64,000 nt of DNA from Inediibacterium massiliense (GCF_001282725.1 NZ_LN876587.1:410075-474074), one strand, 5' to 3'; shown: positions 30,524-40,108, numbered from the stretch's first letter. A program made the numbers and translations. Notes: generated by a model not told the origin, from the sequence alone.

Positions 30524-30931
30524 TTATTCAATACAATCAATTTGGTAAGAAACTTTATATTTACTGGTTTCATATAACTCTATTTCAATTCTAGGGTTTT
30601 TCTTATCTATGTAATCAAAAAGGAGGACAGGTTTTAATTGTTTATCATTTTCAATAATTCCACTTTTTTCTATGCCATCACAAATACTTTTTGGATAATT
30701 GTGTAGATCTCCCATTCTTTTGTCTGGAAAATATAATTTAATAATGGTAATAATATTTCCTGTTAAAGGAGATCCATCATATTGTTGATTGATATATCCT
30801 GCAATTTTATTTTCATAGGCAATATATTTACTGTGTTTCCCTTCCTTGGGCATCCATACTTGTCCATGAATATTTTTAAGTTTAAAATTTGATTTGCTAA
30901 TGGGTTTTCCTGGCACAGTAATTTTAATCAT
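30524..30931 (-). CDS. RusA-family Holliday junction resolvase
   Basis: A 135-aa protein matching RusA crossover-junction endodeoxyribonucleases in length and motif: ITVPGKPISKSNFKL at the N terminus, then the catalytic block DLHNYPKSICDGIEKSGIIE and NDKQLKPVLLFDYIDKKNPR IEIEL near the C terminus, with the acidic residues and the lysine expected for the metal site. RusA enzymes resolve four-way DNA junctions and are common in phages, but no other phage genes are near, so it seems to be a chromosomal gene here. GGAGG lies upstream of the ATG at 30931. Divergent from lepB. Confidence 0.8.
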   Translation of the reverse strand: MIKITVPGKPISKSNFKLKNIHGQVWMPKEGKHSKYIAYENKIAGYINQQYDGSPLTGNIITIIKLYFPDKRMGDLHNYPKSICDGIEKSGIIENDKQLKPVLLFDYIDKKNPRIEIELYETSKYKVSYQIDCIE

Positions 30932-31030
30932 TTTTACACCTCCAAGGATATTCTAACACATAAGGTGCATATAATAAATTAAAGAAATGGTAATAATCTA
31001 TACAAATATACATAAGGATGTGATCATTTT

Positions 31031-31570
31031 ATGGATAGATTATTGAAGTGGATTAAATATATTTTTGTAGGACTTACTATTTTTGTTGTAATTGAAAAAT
31101 TTATATTTGGATTAACGATTGTACAAGGTATGTCTATGCAACCCACCCTTCACAATCATGATAAACTTTTTGTGAATAAAATAGCATATTTTTTGGAAAA
31201 TCCTCATCATGGAGATATTGTAATTTTTAATCCTCCTATTGATGAAAGAAAAGATGAGCTTTTTATTAAAAGGGTCATTGCAGTAGAAGGAGATGAATTT
31301 TCAATTCAAGAAGGAAAATTATACATTAATGGAAAAGAAATAGAGGAATCCTACATTCAGCACGAAAACTATGAAGAAAGGTTTTATGAAGTGACAAAAG
31401 GGCAGGTACCAAAAGGTATGGTATTTGTTATGGGAGACAATAGAAATGACAGCAATGATAGTAGATGTTTTGGATTTGTTCCTAAAAAAAATATAAAAGG
31501 AAAAGCAAATATAAGAATATGGCCTATGGATGCTATACAAACTTTTTCAAATACTGAGAAGACAAATTAG
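31031..31570 (+). CDS. lepB: Signal peptidase I
   Basis: A 179-aa type I signal peptidase anchored by one N-terminal transmembrane segment (about residues 8-29) with the catalytic domain outside. Catalytic serine S35 in QGMSMQPTL, general-base lysine K80 in ELFIKRVIAVEGD, and the conserved MGDNRNDSNDSR box at about 137-148 are present. Length is typical for Gram-positive SipS-type enzymes. AAGGATGTGAT precedes ATG 31031. It cleaves Sec/Tat signal peptides. Monocistronic, closed by a terminator, divergent from the RusA gene. Confidence 0.95.
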   Translation: MDRLLKWIKYIFVGLTIFVVIEKFIFGLTIVQGMSMQPTLHNHDKLFVNKIAYFLENPHHGDIVIFNPPIDERKDELFIKRVIAVEGDEFSIQEGKLYINGKEIEESYIQHENYEERFYEVTKGQVPKGMVFVMGDNRNDSNDSRCFGFVPKKNIKGKANIRIWPMDAIQTFSNTEKTN

Positions 31571-31582
31571 TCTTCTTTTTTA
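31557..31582 (+). terminator. Terminator after lepB
   Basis: AGAAGAC (31557-31563) and GTCTTCT (31570-31576) form a stem overlapping the stop codon, followed by a T-run. Confidence 0.8.
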
Positions 31583-31725
31583 TTTACAAATAAAGAATCC
31601 ATGAACTTTTCTAAAAAATATGCATAAAGATAAGTAAAAGGAAAAATTATAAAAATCAAGGAAAATATGAATATATTATGAATAAACTATACTAAAGGTA
31701 TGGATCATGATAAAGGGGGAAGTTT

Positions 31726-34086
31726 ATGAATCAGAGGAAAGAACTTTCTTATTTACAATTAAAAAAAAGTTATAACCCCGAGGATTTTTCTTTTTATTCT
31801 ACAGAAGAATTAGATGCATTAGATGGAATTATAGGACAAAATAGAGCTGAAAAATCAATGGAGTTTGGACTTCGTGTAAAAAATACAAAATATAATATAT
31901 TTGTTACTGGACTGAAGGGAACAGGGAAAAAAAGCTATATTCAAAAAATAGTGAGAGAAAAAGCTCAAAAAGAGGATATTCCAGATGATTGGTGTTATGT
32001 ATATAATTTCTATGATCCTAATAGTCCTATTTCCATTCATATGTCTGCTGGAATGGGAAGAATATTTTCAGAAGATATGGATCAATTAGTAAAAGAGCTT
32101 CTAGAAGAAGTTCCAAAGGCTTTTTCTGATGAAGAATATGAATTAGAAAAAGCAGAAATTATAAAAGAATACAAGCAAAGTCGGGAGCTTCTTTTAGATG
32201 AGTTATCCAAATATTGTTTAGAAAATGGATTTACTATTAAAAGCACAACTAAAGGATTTGCCCTAACACCTACTCAAGATGGAGAAGCAATGAGTGATGA
32301 GGCGTATGAAAAATTAGATGAAGAAGAAAGAAAAAAAATAGAAAAAAAAGCACAAGATGTTGAAAAGAAAGCTTTAGAATTTTTGAAAAAAATAAAAGGA
32401 ATAGAAAGTATTACAAAGGATGAAATTTTAAAGCTTGATCAAATAGTAGCTAAAGAAATTATAAAACCTTATATGGATGTATTATTCAATAAATATAAGG
32501 AATATAAAAAAATTATAAACTATTTACAAGATGTACAAGAGGATATGATAGAAAATATATATGATTTTGATTTATCAGAAAGTGAAAGAGAAGAGAAAGA
32601 AGAGAATTTTTTAAAGAGATATAAAGTAAATATTTTTATTGATAATAGTGAAAATGAAGGAGCTCCTGTAGTGATTGAATACAATCCTACTTATAATAAT
32701 CTTATAGGTAAGGTTGAATATGAAAATGAACAAGGATCTTTAAAAACTGATTTTACTATGATTCGACCAGGAGCTATTCATAAGGCTAATGGAGGATACT
32801 TGATTTTGCAAGCTAGTGAAATTTTAATGAATGTAAAATCTTGGGATACTTTAAAAAGAATTATGCGAACAGGGACAATTAAGATAGAAAGTTTAAGAAC
32901 CCAACTGGGTGTTGTAGATATTGTTTCTTTAAAACCAGAAGCTATTCCTATTTCTATGAAAGTAATATTAGTAGGAAATCCATACCTGTATAGTCTTTTA
33001 TATGCTTATGATGAGGATTTTGAAAAACTATTTAAAATAAAGGTAGATTTTGATTCTGTCATGGATGCTACCATGAGCCGTGCAAAAAAAATGGCAAGAT
33101 TTTGTAAATTTTTTTGTACAAAAGAAAATATAAGGCATTTAGATCCTAGTGGAGTAGCAAAAATATTAGAATATAGCCATAAAATAGCTGGAAGCCAGAA
33201 AAAATTTACTACAAGATTTAATAAAATTGTGGAATTATTGATTGAAGCAGATGTTTGGGCAGAACTAGACAAAAGTTTGTTGATTACAAGAGATCATATA
33301 AAAAAGGCATATTTGGAAAAAATATATAGAAATAATAAAATAGAAGATAAAATTGAAGAAATGTATCATACAGGAAAAATTTTATTTAATTTAAAAGGAA
33401 AAGAAGTAGGCAGAATATATGGTTTATCAGTTCTTGATCTTGGAGACTTGATGTGTGGAAAGCCTACGGCTATCACTGTTACCACTTTCTGTGGAGGAAA
33501 AGGCATCATTAATATTGAAAGAGAAGTCAAAATGAGTGGAAGTATTCATGATAAGGGTGTCATGATTTTAGAAGGCTATTTAAGTGAAAAGTTCGCTCAA
33601 GAGTATCCTTTAAGTGTAACTGCTAAAATTTGCTTTGAACAAAGCTATAGTGGAATAGATGGAGATAGTGCTTCTAGTACAGAACTTTATGGAATTTTAT
33701 CTAGTTTAAGTGATGTTCCTATTTTTCAAGAAATTGCAGTAACAGGATCTGTAAATCAAAAAGGTGAAATACAACCTGTAGGAGGAGTAAGTGAAAAGAT
33801 AGAGGGCTTTTTTTCATTATGTAAGCATTTTGGCTTAACAGGAAAACAGGGTGTAATGATTCCATATCAAAATATCGATGATCTTGTCTTATTTGATGAA
33901 GTAATTGATGCAGTGAAAGAAGGAAAGTTTCATATTTATCCTATTTCTAATATTGAGGAAGGGATAGAAATTCTAACAGGAATATCCTTTAATGAAATTT
34001 GTAAAAGATGTAGAGAAAAATTAAATAAATTTAGAAGCAATATAGAAAATAAAAATCATAAAGAAAAGAGAATAAAAAGAAGGTAG
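31726..34086 (+). CDS. Lon-like AAA protease (AAA_32/S16 family)
   Basis: A 786-aa ATP-dependent protease of the LonB/LonC-like type. N-terminal AAA part with the nucleotide loop VTGLKGTGKKSY (about 60-71), where the usual K-[ST] is K-K-S; a long charged coiled-coil insertion at about 140-290 (EELDEEERKKIEKKAQDVEK); an ATPase core with IRPGAIHKANGGYLILQASE (Walker B-like); and a C-terminal S16 protease domain at about 570-770. The catalytic dyad is S648 (GIDGDSASST) and K691 (GGVSEKIEGF), 43 residues apart as in E. coli Lon (S679/K722). GGGGG precedes ATG 31726. Probable cytosolic or membrane-associated quality-control protease. Convergent with tetR. Confidence 0.9.
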   Translation: MNQRKELSYLQLKKSYNPEDFSFYSTEELDALDGIIGQNRAEKSMEFGLRVKNTKYNIFVTGLKGTGKKSYIQKIVREKAQKEDIPDDWCYVYNFYDPNSPISIHMSAGMGRIFSEDMDQLVKELLEEVPKAFSDEEYELEKAEIIKEYKQSRELLLDELSKYCLENGFTIKSTTKGFALTPTQDGEAMSDEAYEKLDEEERKKIEKKAQDVEKKALEFLKKIKGIESITKDEILKLDQIVAKEIIKPYMDVLFNKYKEYKKIINYLQDVQEDMIENIYDFDLSESEREEKEENFLKRYKVNIFIDNSENEGAPVVIEYNPTYNNLIGKVEYENEQGSLKTDFTMIRPGAIHKANGGYLILQASEILMNVKSWDTLKRIMRTGTIKIESLRTQLGVVDIVSLKPEAIPISMKVILVGNPYLYSLLYAYDEDFEKLFKIKVDFDSVMDATMSRAKKMARFCKFFCTKENIRHLDPSGVAKILEYSHKIAGSQKKFTTRFNKIVELLIEADVWAELDKSLLITRDHIKKAYLEKIYRNNKIEDKIEEMYHTGKILFNLKGKEVGRIYGLSVLDLGDLMCGKPTAITVTTFCGGKGIINIEREVKMSGSIHDKGVMILEGYLSEKFAQEYPLSVTAKICFEQSYSGIDGDSASSTELYGILSSLSDVPIFQEIAVTGSVNQKGEIQPVGGVSEKIEGFFSLCKHFGLTGKQGVMIPYQNIDDLVLFDEVIDAVKEGKFHIYPISNIEEGIEILTGISFNEICKRCREKLNKFRSNIENKNHKEKRIKRR

Positions 34087-34115
34087 AAACTTTACTTAGT
34101 TTCTATCTTCTTTTT
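34079..34115 (+). terminator. Bidirectional terminator between Lon-like and tetR genes
   Basis: GAAGGTAGAAAC (34079-34090) pairs with GTTTCTATCTTC (34099-34110), followed by TTTTT; an AAAAA run on the other side gives T's for the opposite strand. Confidence 0.82.
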
Positions 34116-34724
34116 GTTTTCAAGAGAGATGGATAGATCAACACTAGGATTTTTGATGCCATTTAAAAGAGCATCATATAAATTAGTAAGCTCTATTTGT
34201 TTTGCAAAATTATCTTTCATACAAAATTTACTAACCAAAATTTGATGAACACTTCCTATAAAGATCAATGAAGAAAGATATGGATCTATATTTCTAAAAA
34301 GATTTTTATGAATACCTTCCTCGATGATTGTGGCAATAAATTGGACGGTTGCTTCTCTTTGTCTTTGCATTATTTTTGTTATCTCTACACCAATATATTG
34401 GGATTCATGTATAAATATATGTGCCAGATCTCCAAATTTTTTCATACATTCTTCTTCTAATACAATATATATTCTTAATTTTTCAATAACAGATTCTTCG
34501 TTTTTCATAGATGTTACAAGGTTACGAAAATACACATCTGTATAATATTGAATCATTTTTAAAAATAAATCTTGTTTATTTTTAAAATATTCATAAATTG
34601 TACCTTTACCAATACCTGCTTCCGAAGCAATGGTACTTACTTTGGCTTTATGAAAACCGTCTTTACAGAATACTTTCATGGCTGATTGAATAATCATTAT
34701 TTGTTTTTTATTCAAATTAGACAT
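34092..34724 (-). CDS. TetR/AcrR-family repressor of the efflux operon
   Basis: A 210-aa TetR-family regulator. N-terminal helix-turn-helix at about residues 8-50: MIIQSAMKVFCKDGFHKAKV, STIASEAGIGKGTIYEYFKN, KQDLFLKMI. The remaining all-helical domain is the ligand and dimer part, with its usual sequence divergence. Start at ATG 34724, which has GGAGG 5 nt upstream; a TTG at 34736 is inside that site. It is the last gene of a three-gene operon with adaptor and RND pump, 22 nt after the pump, and a TetR-type operator (39007-39020) lies in the operon leader, which suggests autorepression. The inducing ligand cannot be read. Confidence 0.88.
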   Translation of the reverse strand: MSNLNKKQIMIIQSAMKVFCKDGFHKAKVSTIASEAGIGKGTIYEYFKNKQDLFLKMIQYYTDVYFRNLVTSMKNEESVIEKLRIYIVLEEECMKKFGDLAHIFIHESQYIGVEITKIMQRQREATVQFIATIIEEGIHKNLFRNIDPYLSSLIFIGSVHQILVSKFCMKDNFAKQIELTNLYDALLNGIKNPSVDLSISLENKKKIETK

Positions 34725-34746
34725 AATAACCTCCAACTTTATAATA

Positions 34747-37700
34747 CTAATGGATTTCTTTAATAGGTTCTTTTTTTCTTTTAAATTTGGATTTTATCTT
34801 GGATGATAAATCATCAAAGATAGTATATACAACAGGAATAAAAGATAAAGTAAGAACTGTAGACAAACTAAGACCTCCTACTACGACTGTAGCCATTGGT
34901 GCTTGAGTAGAAGCACCTTCTCCTATTCCTAAAGCCAAAGGAAGTAATCCAAGTACCGTTGTAAGTGTTGTCATTAAAATAGGTCTAAATCTTGTAGAAG
35001 CAGCCTTTTGAATAGCTTCTGTCCTAGCTACTCCGGTTTGTCTTAATTGATTGATATAATCTACTAAAACAATGGCATTGTTTACAACAATTCCAGCCAG
35101 CATAATAATACCTATAAAAGCTGGAACAGATAAAGCTCTATGTGTTAAGAAAAGGCCTATAAATCCTCCAGATAAAGCAAATGGAACAGAAAGCATAACT
35201 GTAAAAGGATGCAATAAAGATTCAAATTGTGAGGCTAATATCATATATACAAGAATAATCGAAAGAATTAACGCTTTTACAAGGCTTGAAAAGGCTTCTA
35301 TCATATCTTGTTGTTGTCCTGTAAAATTATATCTATATCCTGATGGAAGATTATAATCATCAAGCTTTCTTTTGATATCATCTGTTACAGATTTCAAATC
35401 TCTTCCATGTAAGTCCGAAGAAATAGTAACTGTTCTTACTTGATCAATTCTTTTAATTTGAGTAGGAGAGTTCCCATATTCGATGGTTGCAATCTGACCG
35501 ATGGGAACTACCATACCTGTAGGAGTTTTAACCAAAATTTGTTTCATGTTTTCAATAGATGACTTTACATGATCTTGTAAAGAAACATTTACATCGATTT
35601 CATCTCCATCGAATTTAAAAGTAGTAGCTTTTGATCCATCTATTGAGCTTTTTAAAATATTTGCCAAGTCAGAGGTTGTAATTCCGTAAAAGGAAGCTAC
35701 ATCTCTATTTAAAATAATTCGTGCTTCTGGTTCACCTTCCTCTGTATCTGAAGATACATCTGCTGTACCAGGTACAGATTTTACAAATTGTTCAAAGTCT
35801 GAACCAATAGATTTTAAAAGATCTATATCATCTCCTTTGATTTCAATTTGTATAGCAGAACTTTGAGGACCGCCTCCTCCCATAGAAGAAGATTCACTTA
35901 CTTTAATATCTGCTCCAGGAATCATTTCAACTTTCTTTCTTACTTCATTGACAATTTCTTCTGTAGATCTTTTTCGTTCTTCTTGTTTTTTTAGGGCCCC
36001 AATAACTGTTGAGCTATTAGAAGCTGAAGTTGAAAAGCCTTCACTAGAAGAAACCATCGTAAACACTTTTTCTTTTTCTGGGATTGCTTTTACAATGTTT
36101 TCTACCTGTGCAACAATATGGTTGGTATCTTCAAGACTTGTTCCAAATGGAACTTCAATATTTACAGTAAACATACCTTCATCTTCTTTTGGAAAAAACT
36201 CAGCTCCAATGAGGCCAACTAAAGCAGAAGACGCAACAAATATAAAAAGACCTATGAAAATAGTTGTTTTTCTATGGTGTAATGAAAAATTTAATATTTT
36301 TCCATAAATATCTCCTAATTTATCAATAAAAAGAGAAAATAGATCTAATAATTTTCCGATAGATAAACCCGAATGTTTTCTCGATTTTACTTCTCCTACT
36401 TTTAGAATTTTGGAAGAAAGCATAGGTACAATGGTTAAAGATATAAGTAAAGATGCAATTAATGAAAATGTAACTGTAAAGGACAATTGTTTAAATACAA
36501 TAGCAGTGAATCCTTGTACAAATACAATAGGTAAAAATACGGCAATAGTAGTCATTGTAGAAGCAAATACTGCCATACCTACTTCTTTGGCTCCATAGAT
36601 TGCAGCTTCTTTGATAGATGTACCTTCTTCTCTAAGACGATAAATATTTTCTAAAACAACAATAGAGTTGTCTACAAGCATTCCTATACCTAATGCCAAT
36701 CCTCCTAAAGAAATAAGATTGATGGTTAAGCCTCCAAAGTACATAAGAGCAAAGGTTGCAACGATAGATATAGGAATAGCGATACCGACAATAAAAGTAG
36801 AACGTAGATTTCGTAGGAAAAGGTATAGAATTACAACGGCTAAAAGTCCTCCTATAACAGCATTTTCAGTAACATTACGAATAGATTTATTAATAAATTC
36901 TGATTGATCTACTCCTACTGTAATATTAATTTGAGGGTAGTCATTTTCTACAACAGCTATTTCTTGTAATACTTTTTGAGCAACTTTAACAGTATTTGCT
37001 ACAGATTGTTTTTTGATAGCAATACCGATTGCATTTTTATTATTCACGCGAATTAAACTTTCTTTGTCCTTGTAATCTAAAGTAATCGTAGAAACATCTG
37101 AAAGCTTGATGATTTCCCCACTTTTAAGAACAATAGGAACATTTTCAATATCTTCTACAGATTTAAATTCTCCTGTGGTTCTAGCCAAAAGCTCTTTAGA
37201 ACCTGTATGAACTTTTCCTCCTGGGAGATTCATATTTTCAGATCTTAATACATTTTGAATTTGAGACAATGAAAGTCCATAGCCAGATAATTTATCTTGA
37301 TCAATTTTAATTTTTACTTCTTTCTCATTTCCTCCATAAGTATCTACAGAGGCTACACCGTCAATTCTTTCAAACCTAGATACAATTTCATCTTCTACAA
37401 GAGATTGAAGCTTGCCTTCTTCTAAATTAGAAGAAACACCTAATTGTATAATAGGCTGAGCATTTGGGTCTATTTTTAATACCATTGGAGTAGATGCATC
37501 ATCAGGGAGCATTTTTTTTACTAAATCAACTTTTTCTCTCATCTCAAGGGAGGCCATATCCATATCTGCACTAGATTCGAATTCAGCCACTACAATAGAA
37601 CTTCCTTCTCTAGAATAAGAAGAAATTTTCTTAAGTTTACTAACAGTTGCTACAGATTGTTCAATAGGTTTAGTAATTAATGTTTCAATTTCCTCAGGAG

Positions 37701-37863
37701 CTGCACCGCTATAGTTTACAGATACAATAGCTACTGGAATTTCCATTTCTGGATATAGATCTATAGGAAGTAGTGTAAGACATACGGTACCTAATAATAC
37801 AGCAATAAGCATAAACATTAGAGTAGTGACAGGTCTGTTTACAGATGTTTTTGATACATTCAT
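34747..37863 (-). CDS. RND-family multidrug efflux permease
   Basis: A 1038-aa HAE1/AcrB-type RND transporter, 12 transmembrane segments in two homologous halves with large external loops. It opens with the family signature SVNRPVTTLMFMLIAVLLGT and PEMEIPVAIVSVNYSGAAPE. The proton-relay TM4 region reads GIGMLVDNSIVVLENIYRLR and TM10 reads AGIVVNNAIVLVDYIN, the Gram-positive variant. The second half repeats FPKEDEGMFTVNIEVPFGTS. Expected to act with the lipoprotein adaptor encoded 11 nt upstream; in a monoderm there is no outer-membrane channel partner. AGGAGT precedes the ATG at 37863. Substrate unknown; a role in drug, lipid or surfactant export is likely from family. Confidence 0.93.
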   Translation of the reverse strand: MNVSKTSVNRPVTTLMFMLIAVLLGTVCLTLLPIDLYPEMEIPVAIVSVNYSGAAPEEIETLITKPIEQSVATVSKLKKISSYSREGSSIVVAEFESSADMDMASLEMREKVDLVKKMLPDDASTPMVLKIDPNAQPIIQLGVSSNLEEGKLQSLVEDEIVSRFERIDGVASVDTYGGNEKEVKIKIDQDKLSGYGLSLSQIQNVLRSENMNLPGGKVHTGSKELLARTTGEFKSVEDIENVPIVLKSGEIIKLSDVSTITLDYKDKESLIRVNNKNAIGIAIKKQSVANTVKVAQKVLQEIAVVENDYPQINITVGVDQSEFINKSIRNVTENAVIGGLLAVVILYLFLRNLRSTFIVGIAIPISIVATFALMYFGGLTINLISLGGLALGIGMLVDNSIVVLENIYRLREEGTSIKEAAIYGAKEVGMAVFASTMTTIAVFLPIVFVQGFTAIVFKQLSFTVTFSLIASLLISLTIVPMLSSKILKVGEVKSRKHSGLSIGKLLDLFSLFIDKLGDIYGKILNFSLHHRKTTIFIGLFIFVASSALVGLIGAEFFPKEDEGMFTVNIEVPFGTSLEDTNHIVAQVENIVKAIPEKEKVFTMVSSSEGFSTSASNSSTVIGALKKQEERKRSTEEIVNEVRKKVEMIPGADIKVSESSSMGGGGPQSSAIQIEIKGDDIDLLKSIGSDFEQFVKSVPGTADVSSDTEEGEPEARIILNRDVASFYGITTSDLANILKSSIDGSKATTFKFDGDEIDVNVSLQDHVKSSIENMKQILVKTPTGMVVPIGQIATIEYGNSPTQIKRIDQVRTVTISSDLHGRDLKSVTDDIKRKLDDYNLPSGYRYNFTGQQQDMIEAFSSLVKALILSIILVYMILASQFESLLHPFTVMLSVPFALSGGFIGLFLTHRALSVPAFIGIIMLAGIVVNNAIVLVDYINQLRQTGVARTEAIQKAASTRFRPILMTTLTTVLGLLPLALGIGEGASTQAPMATVVVGGLSLSTVLTLSFIPVVYTIFDDLSSKIKSKFKRKKEPIKEIH

Positions 37864-37874
37864 ATAATCAACTC

Positions 37875-38990
37875 CTATTTTTTAATTTTTACTTTATTGC
37901 CATCATCTAAGTAGTTTTGACCTTTTGTCACAATTACATCTCCTTCTTTGAGTCCTTTTGTAACTTCTACTTCTTTTCCGTTGTCTAATCCTAAATGTAC
38001 TTCTTTAGCTTTTGCTGTATTTTTGTTTACTACAAATACTACTTGATTTCCTTCCTTCGTAATAACTGCATCAGATGGAATGATAATAATATTGTCTTTT
38101 TTCTCAGAAACAATATGAATTTCTGCAAACATCCCTGCTTTAATCAAAGTATCTTTATTTTCTAAAGAGACTTTTAATGGATAGGTCAATTCATTTTTAT
38201 TTGGAGCAGGAGAAAGAGCAGATATTTTTCCTTTAAAAGGTTTTTCGTTTGCAGATTTTATGAATACATCTACTGTATCTCCTAGATGAACTTTGTTGAT
38301 CATATTTTCTGATATATTTGTTTCGATCATAACTGTATGAATATTTGCAATAGTAAGAGCAGGAGCACCTACAGATGCCATCTCTCCTTCATTAATATTT
38401 ACAGAAGTAACAAAACCTGAAATAGGGGCTGTAATGGTACAATCTGTAAGACGAGAATTTGCAGAATCTAAAGCAGCCTTTGCTTGAGCGAGCTGTGCTT
38501 TAACTACTAAAAGATTTGTATCAGAAGCGGAAAACTCAGCTTGCTCATATTGCTGCAAAGATATGGCTCCTTCTTCGTATAAATTCTTATTTCTCTCAAA
38601 ATTTTTCTTTGCCATATCCATTTGTTCTTGAGTACGAGCTAAATTTGCCAAAGCTACTTCATATGCAGCTTTAGATTGTTTTATAGAATTGATTACATCT
38701 TCTTTATCTAATTCAAACAAAACAGCTCCCTTTTGAACTTGATCACCAAGTTCAATATGTACTTTGGTTACTTTTCCAGGAGTTTTTGGAGCAATGCTTG
38801 ATTCTTCCATAGGTTTTATTTTTCCTGATAGAGTTGTTTTTAGAATAATAGATTTTTTTTGTGCAGTAGATGTTTTTACAGTAACTAATTTTTCTTCTTT
38901 TGCAGCAACAGTTTCTTTTTTTGTGCATCCAGTGAAAAATAATGTGATGCAAAGGATTGCTGAGATTAATAAAATCATTTTTTTGTTCAT
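37875..38990 (-). CDS. RND efflux membrane-fusion (adaptor) lipoprotein
   Basis: A 371-aa HlyD/AcrA-type adaptor. The N terminus is a lipoprotein signal (MNKKMILLISAILCITLFF, then TGC, with Cys22 as the lipidation site), so it is anchored outside the membrane. Then a lipoyl-like half (SSIAPKTPGKVTKVHIELGD), a long alpha-hairpin (about 100-175, SKAAYEVALANLARTQEQMD), the second lipoyl half (CTITAPISGFVTSVNINEGE), a beta-barrel and a C-terminal domain (LKEGDVIVTKGQNYL). First gene of the operon, translated from ATG 38990 with GGAGGG upstream and a TetR-like operator between promoter and gene. Confidence 0.92.
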   Translation of the reverse strand: MNKKMILLISAILCITLFFTGCTKKETVAAKEEKLVTVKTSTAQKKSIILKTTLSGKIKPMEESSIAPKTPGKVTKVHIELGDQVQKGAVLFELDKEDVINSIKQSKAAYEVALANLARTQEQMDMAKKNFERNKNLYEEGAISLQQYEQAEFSASDTNLLVVKAQLAQAKAALDSANSRLTDCTITAPISGFVTSVNINEGEMASVGAPALTIANIHTVMIETNISENMINKVHLGDTVDVFIKSANEKPFKGKISALSPAPNKNELTYPLKVSLENKDTLIKAGMFAEIHIVSEKKDNIIIIPSDAVITKEGNQVVFVVNKNTAKAKEVHLGLDNGKEVEVTKGLKEGDVIVTKGQNYLDDGNKVKIKK

Positions 38991-39006
38991 TTTATCCCTC
39001 CAAAAC

Positions 39007-39020
39007 TGACCAGTCGGTCA
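39007..39020. promoter_or_regulatory. TetR-type operator in the efflux operon leader
   Basis: TGACCAGTCGGTCA, a perfect TGACC/GGTCA inverted repeat with a 4-nt centre, the form typical of TetR-family operators. It lies between the predicted transcription start (about 39030) and the adaptor gene's ribosome site, positioned to block transcription. Confidence 0.7.
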
Positions 39021-39036
39021 AAATATTTCACGTTTA

Positions 39037-39065
39037 ATTGTATATACATAGAATATAGAAGTCAA
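39037..39065 (-). promoter_or_regulatory. Sigma-A-type promoter of the efflux operon
   Basis: On the minus strand: TTGACT (-35, 39060-39065), a 17-nt spacer and TACAAT (-10, 39037-39042). Confidence 0.65.
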
Positions 39066-39156
39066 GGAAAAAATACAAATATTTGGATGTATACAATATA
39101 AAAGATTTTATATTTTCATGTATAATAGAGATAGTATTTTAAAAAGAGGTGGTTAC

Positions 39157-39438
39157 ATGATTATAGGTGCTTGTAGTGTAGAATTATTGATGTATGAACC
39201 GAATTCTTTAAAAGAAAAAAGACACATTATAAAAAGCTTGATAGGAAGAATACAATCAAGATTTAATGTATCAGTAGCAGAAGTAGGTGAGAATGAAAAA
39301 TGGAGAAGTGCATTGATTGGATTTGCTTGTGTAACGAATACTACAAAACATGCCAATCAAATGATTAATAATATTATAAAGTTTATAGAAGGAGATAATC
39401 GGGTAGAAATTGTAAAGTGGGACATGGAAATATTGTAA
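39157..39438 (+). CDS. DUF503 (YlxP-like) protein
   Basis: A 93-aa protein of the DUF503/YlxP family: MIIGACSVELLMYEPNSLKE, KRHIIKSLIGRIQSRFNVSV, AEVGENEKWRSALIGFACV. Family members are small cytosolic proteins often beside rbfA or other translation genes; function not established. Start at ATG 39157 with AGAGGTGG upstream; an ATG at 39118 adds 13 atypical residues. It precedes nth by 19 nt, probably co-transcribed. Confidence 0.85.
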   Translation: MIIGACSVELLMYEPNSLKEKRHIIKSLIGRIQSRFNVSVAEVGENEKWRSALIGFACVTNTTKHANQMINNIIKFIEGDNRVEIVKWDMEIL

Positions 39439-39457
39439 ACGAAAGGAAGAAAGCTGA

Positions 39458-40108
39458 ATGAAAAAAAAATCTCTTACAAAAAAAGAAATTCATACTGTAT
39501 TAAATAAATTGTATCAAATGTATCCAGAAGCTGTTTGTGAGCTTGTATTTCAAAGTCCATTTGAACTTTTGATTTCTACCATATTGTCTGCTCAATGTAC
39601 AGATGTACGTGTTAATAAAGTGACAAAAGAATTATATAAAAAATACAATACGCCCCAAGCTTTTATTACATTAACAGAGGAAGAGTTAGGAGAAAAAATT
39701 AGAAGCTGTGGATTTTATAGAACAAAATCAAAGAATATATTGGCTACTTGTAGAATTTTAATAGAAGAATATAATGGAGAAGTTCCATCAAGTAGAGAAG
39801 AACTTATGAAACTTCCTGGAGTAGGAAGAAAAACAGCAAATGTAGTCATGAGCAATGCTTTTTCAAAGCCTGCTATTGCAGTAGATACTCATGTATTTAG
39901 AGTGTCAAATCGAATAGGTCTCGCCAGTAGTAATAATGTAGAGGAAACAGAACAGCAGCTTATGAAAAATATAGAAAAAGAGAAATGGTCTGATGCACAT
40001 CACTGGCTCATTTATCATGGAAGAAGAGTATGTAAGGCAAGAAAGCCTTTATGTGAGGAATGTTCTCTTTGTGAGGAATGTTTATATTATAAAGAAATGA
40101 TAAAATGA
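39458..40108 (+). CDS. nth: Endonuclease III
   Basis: A 216-aa DNA glycosylase/AP lyase of base-excision repair that removes oxidised pyrimidines. The helix-hairpin-helix is LPGVGRKTANVV with catalytic Lys125, and Asp143 lies in AVDTHVFRVSNR, 18 residues apart as in E. coli (K120/D138). The C terminus carries the [4Fe-4S] ligands C-x6-C-x2-C-x5-C (VCKARKPLCEECSLCEEC). AAAGGAAG precedes ATG 39458. Together with nfo at 26567 the window supplies two base-excision steps, but the genes are far apart. Confidence 0.95.
   Translation: MKKKSLTKKEIHTVLNKLYQMYPEAVCELVFQSPFELLISTILSAQCTDVRVNKVTKELYKKYNTPQAFITLTEEELGEKIRSCGFYRTKSKNILATCRILIEEYNGEVPSSREELMKLPGVGRKTANVVMSNAFSKPAIAVDTHVFRVSNRIGLASSNNVEETEQQLMKNIEKEKWSDAHHWLIYHGRRVCKARKPLCEECSLCEECLYYKEMIK

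Noticed and set aside
30524-30931. RusA gene as a prophage remnant
   Set aside because: No phage, integrase or att-like sequence nearby, and composition matches its neighbours; treated as a chromosomal gene.
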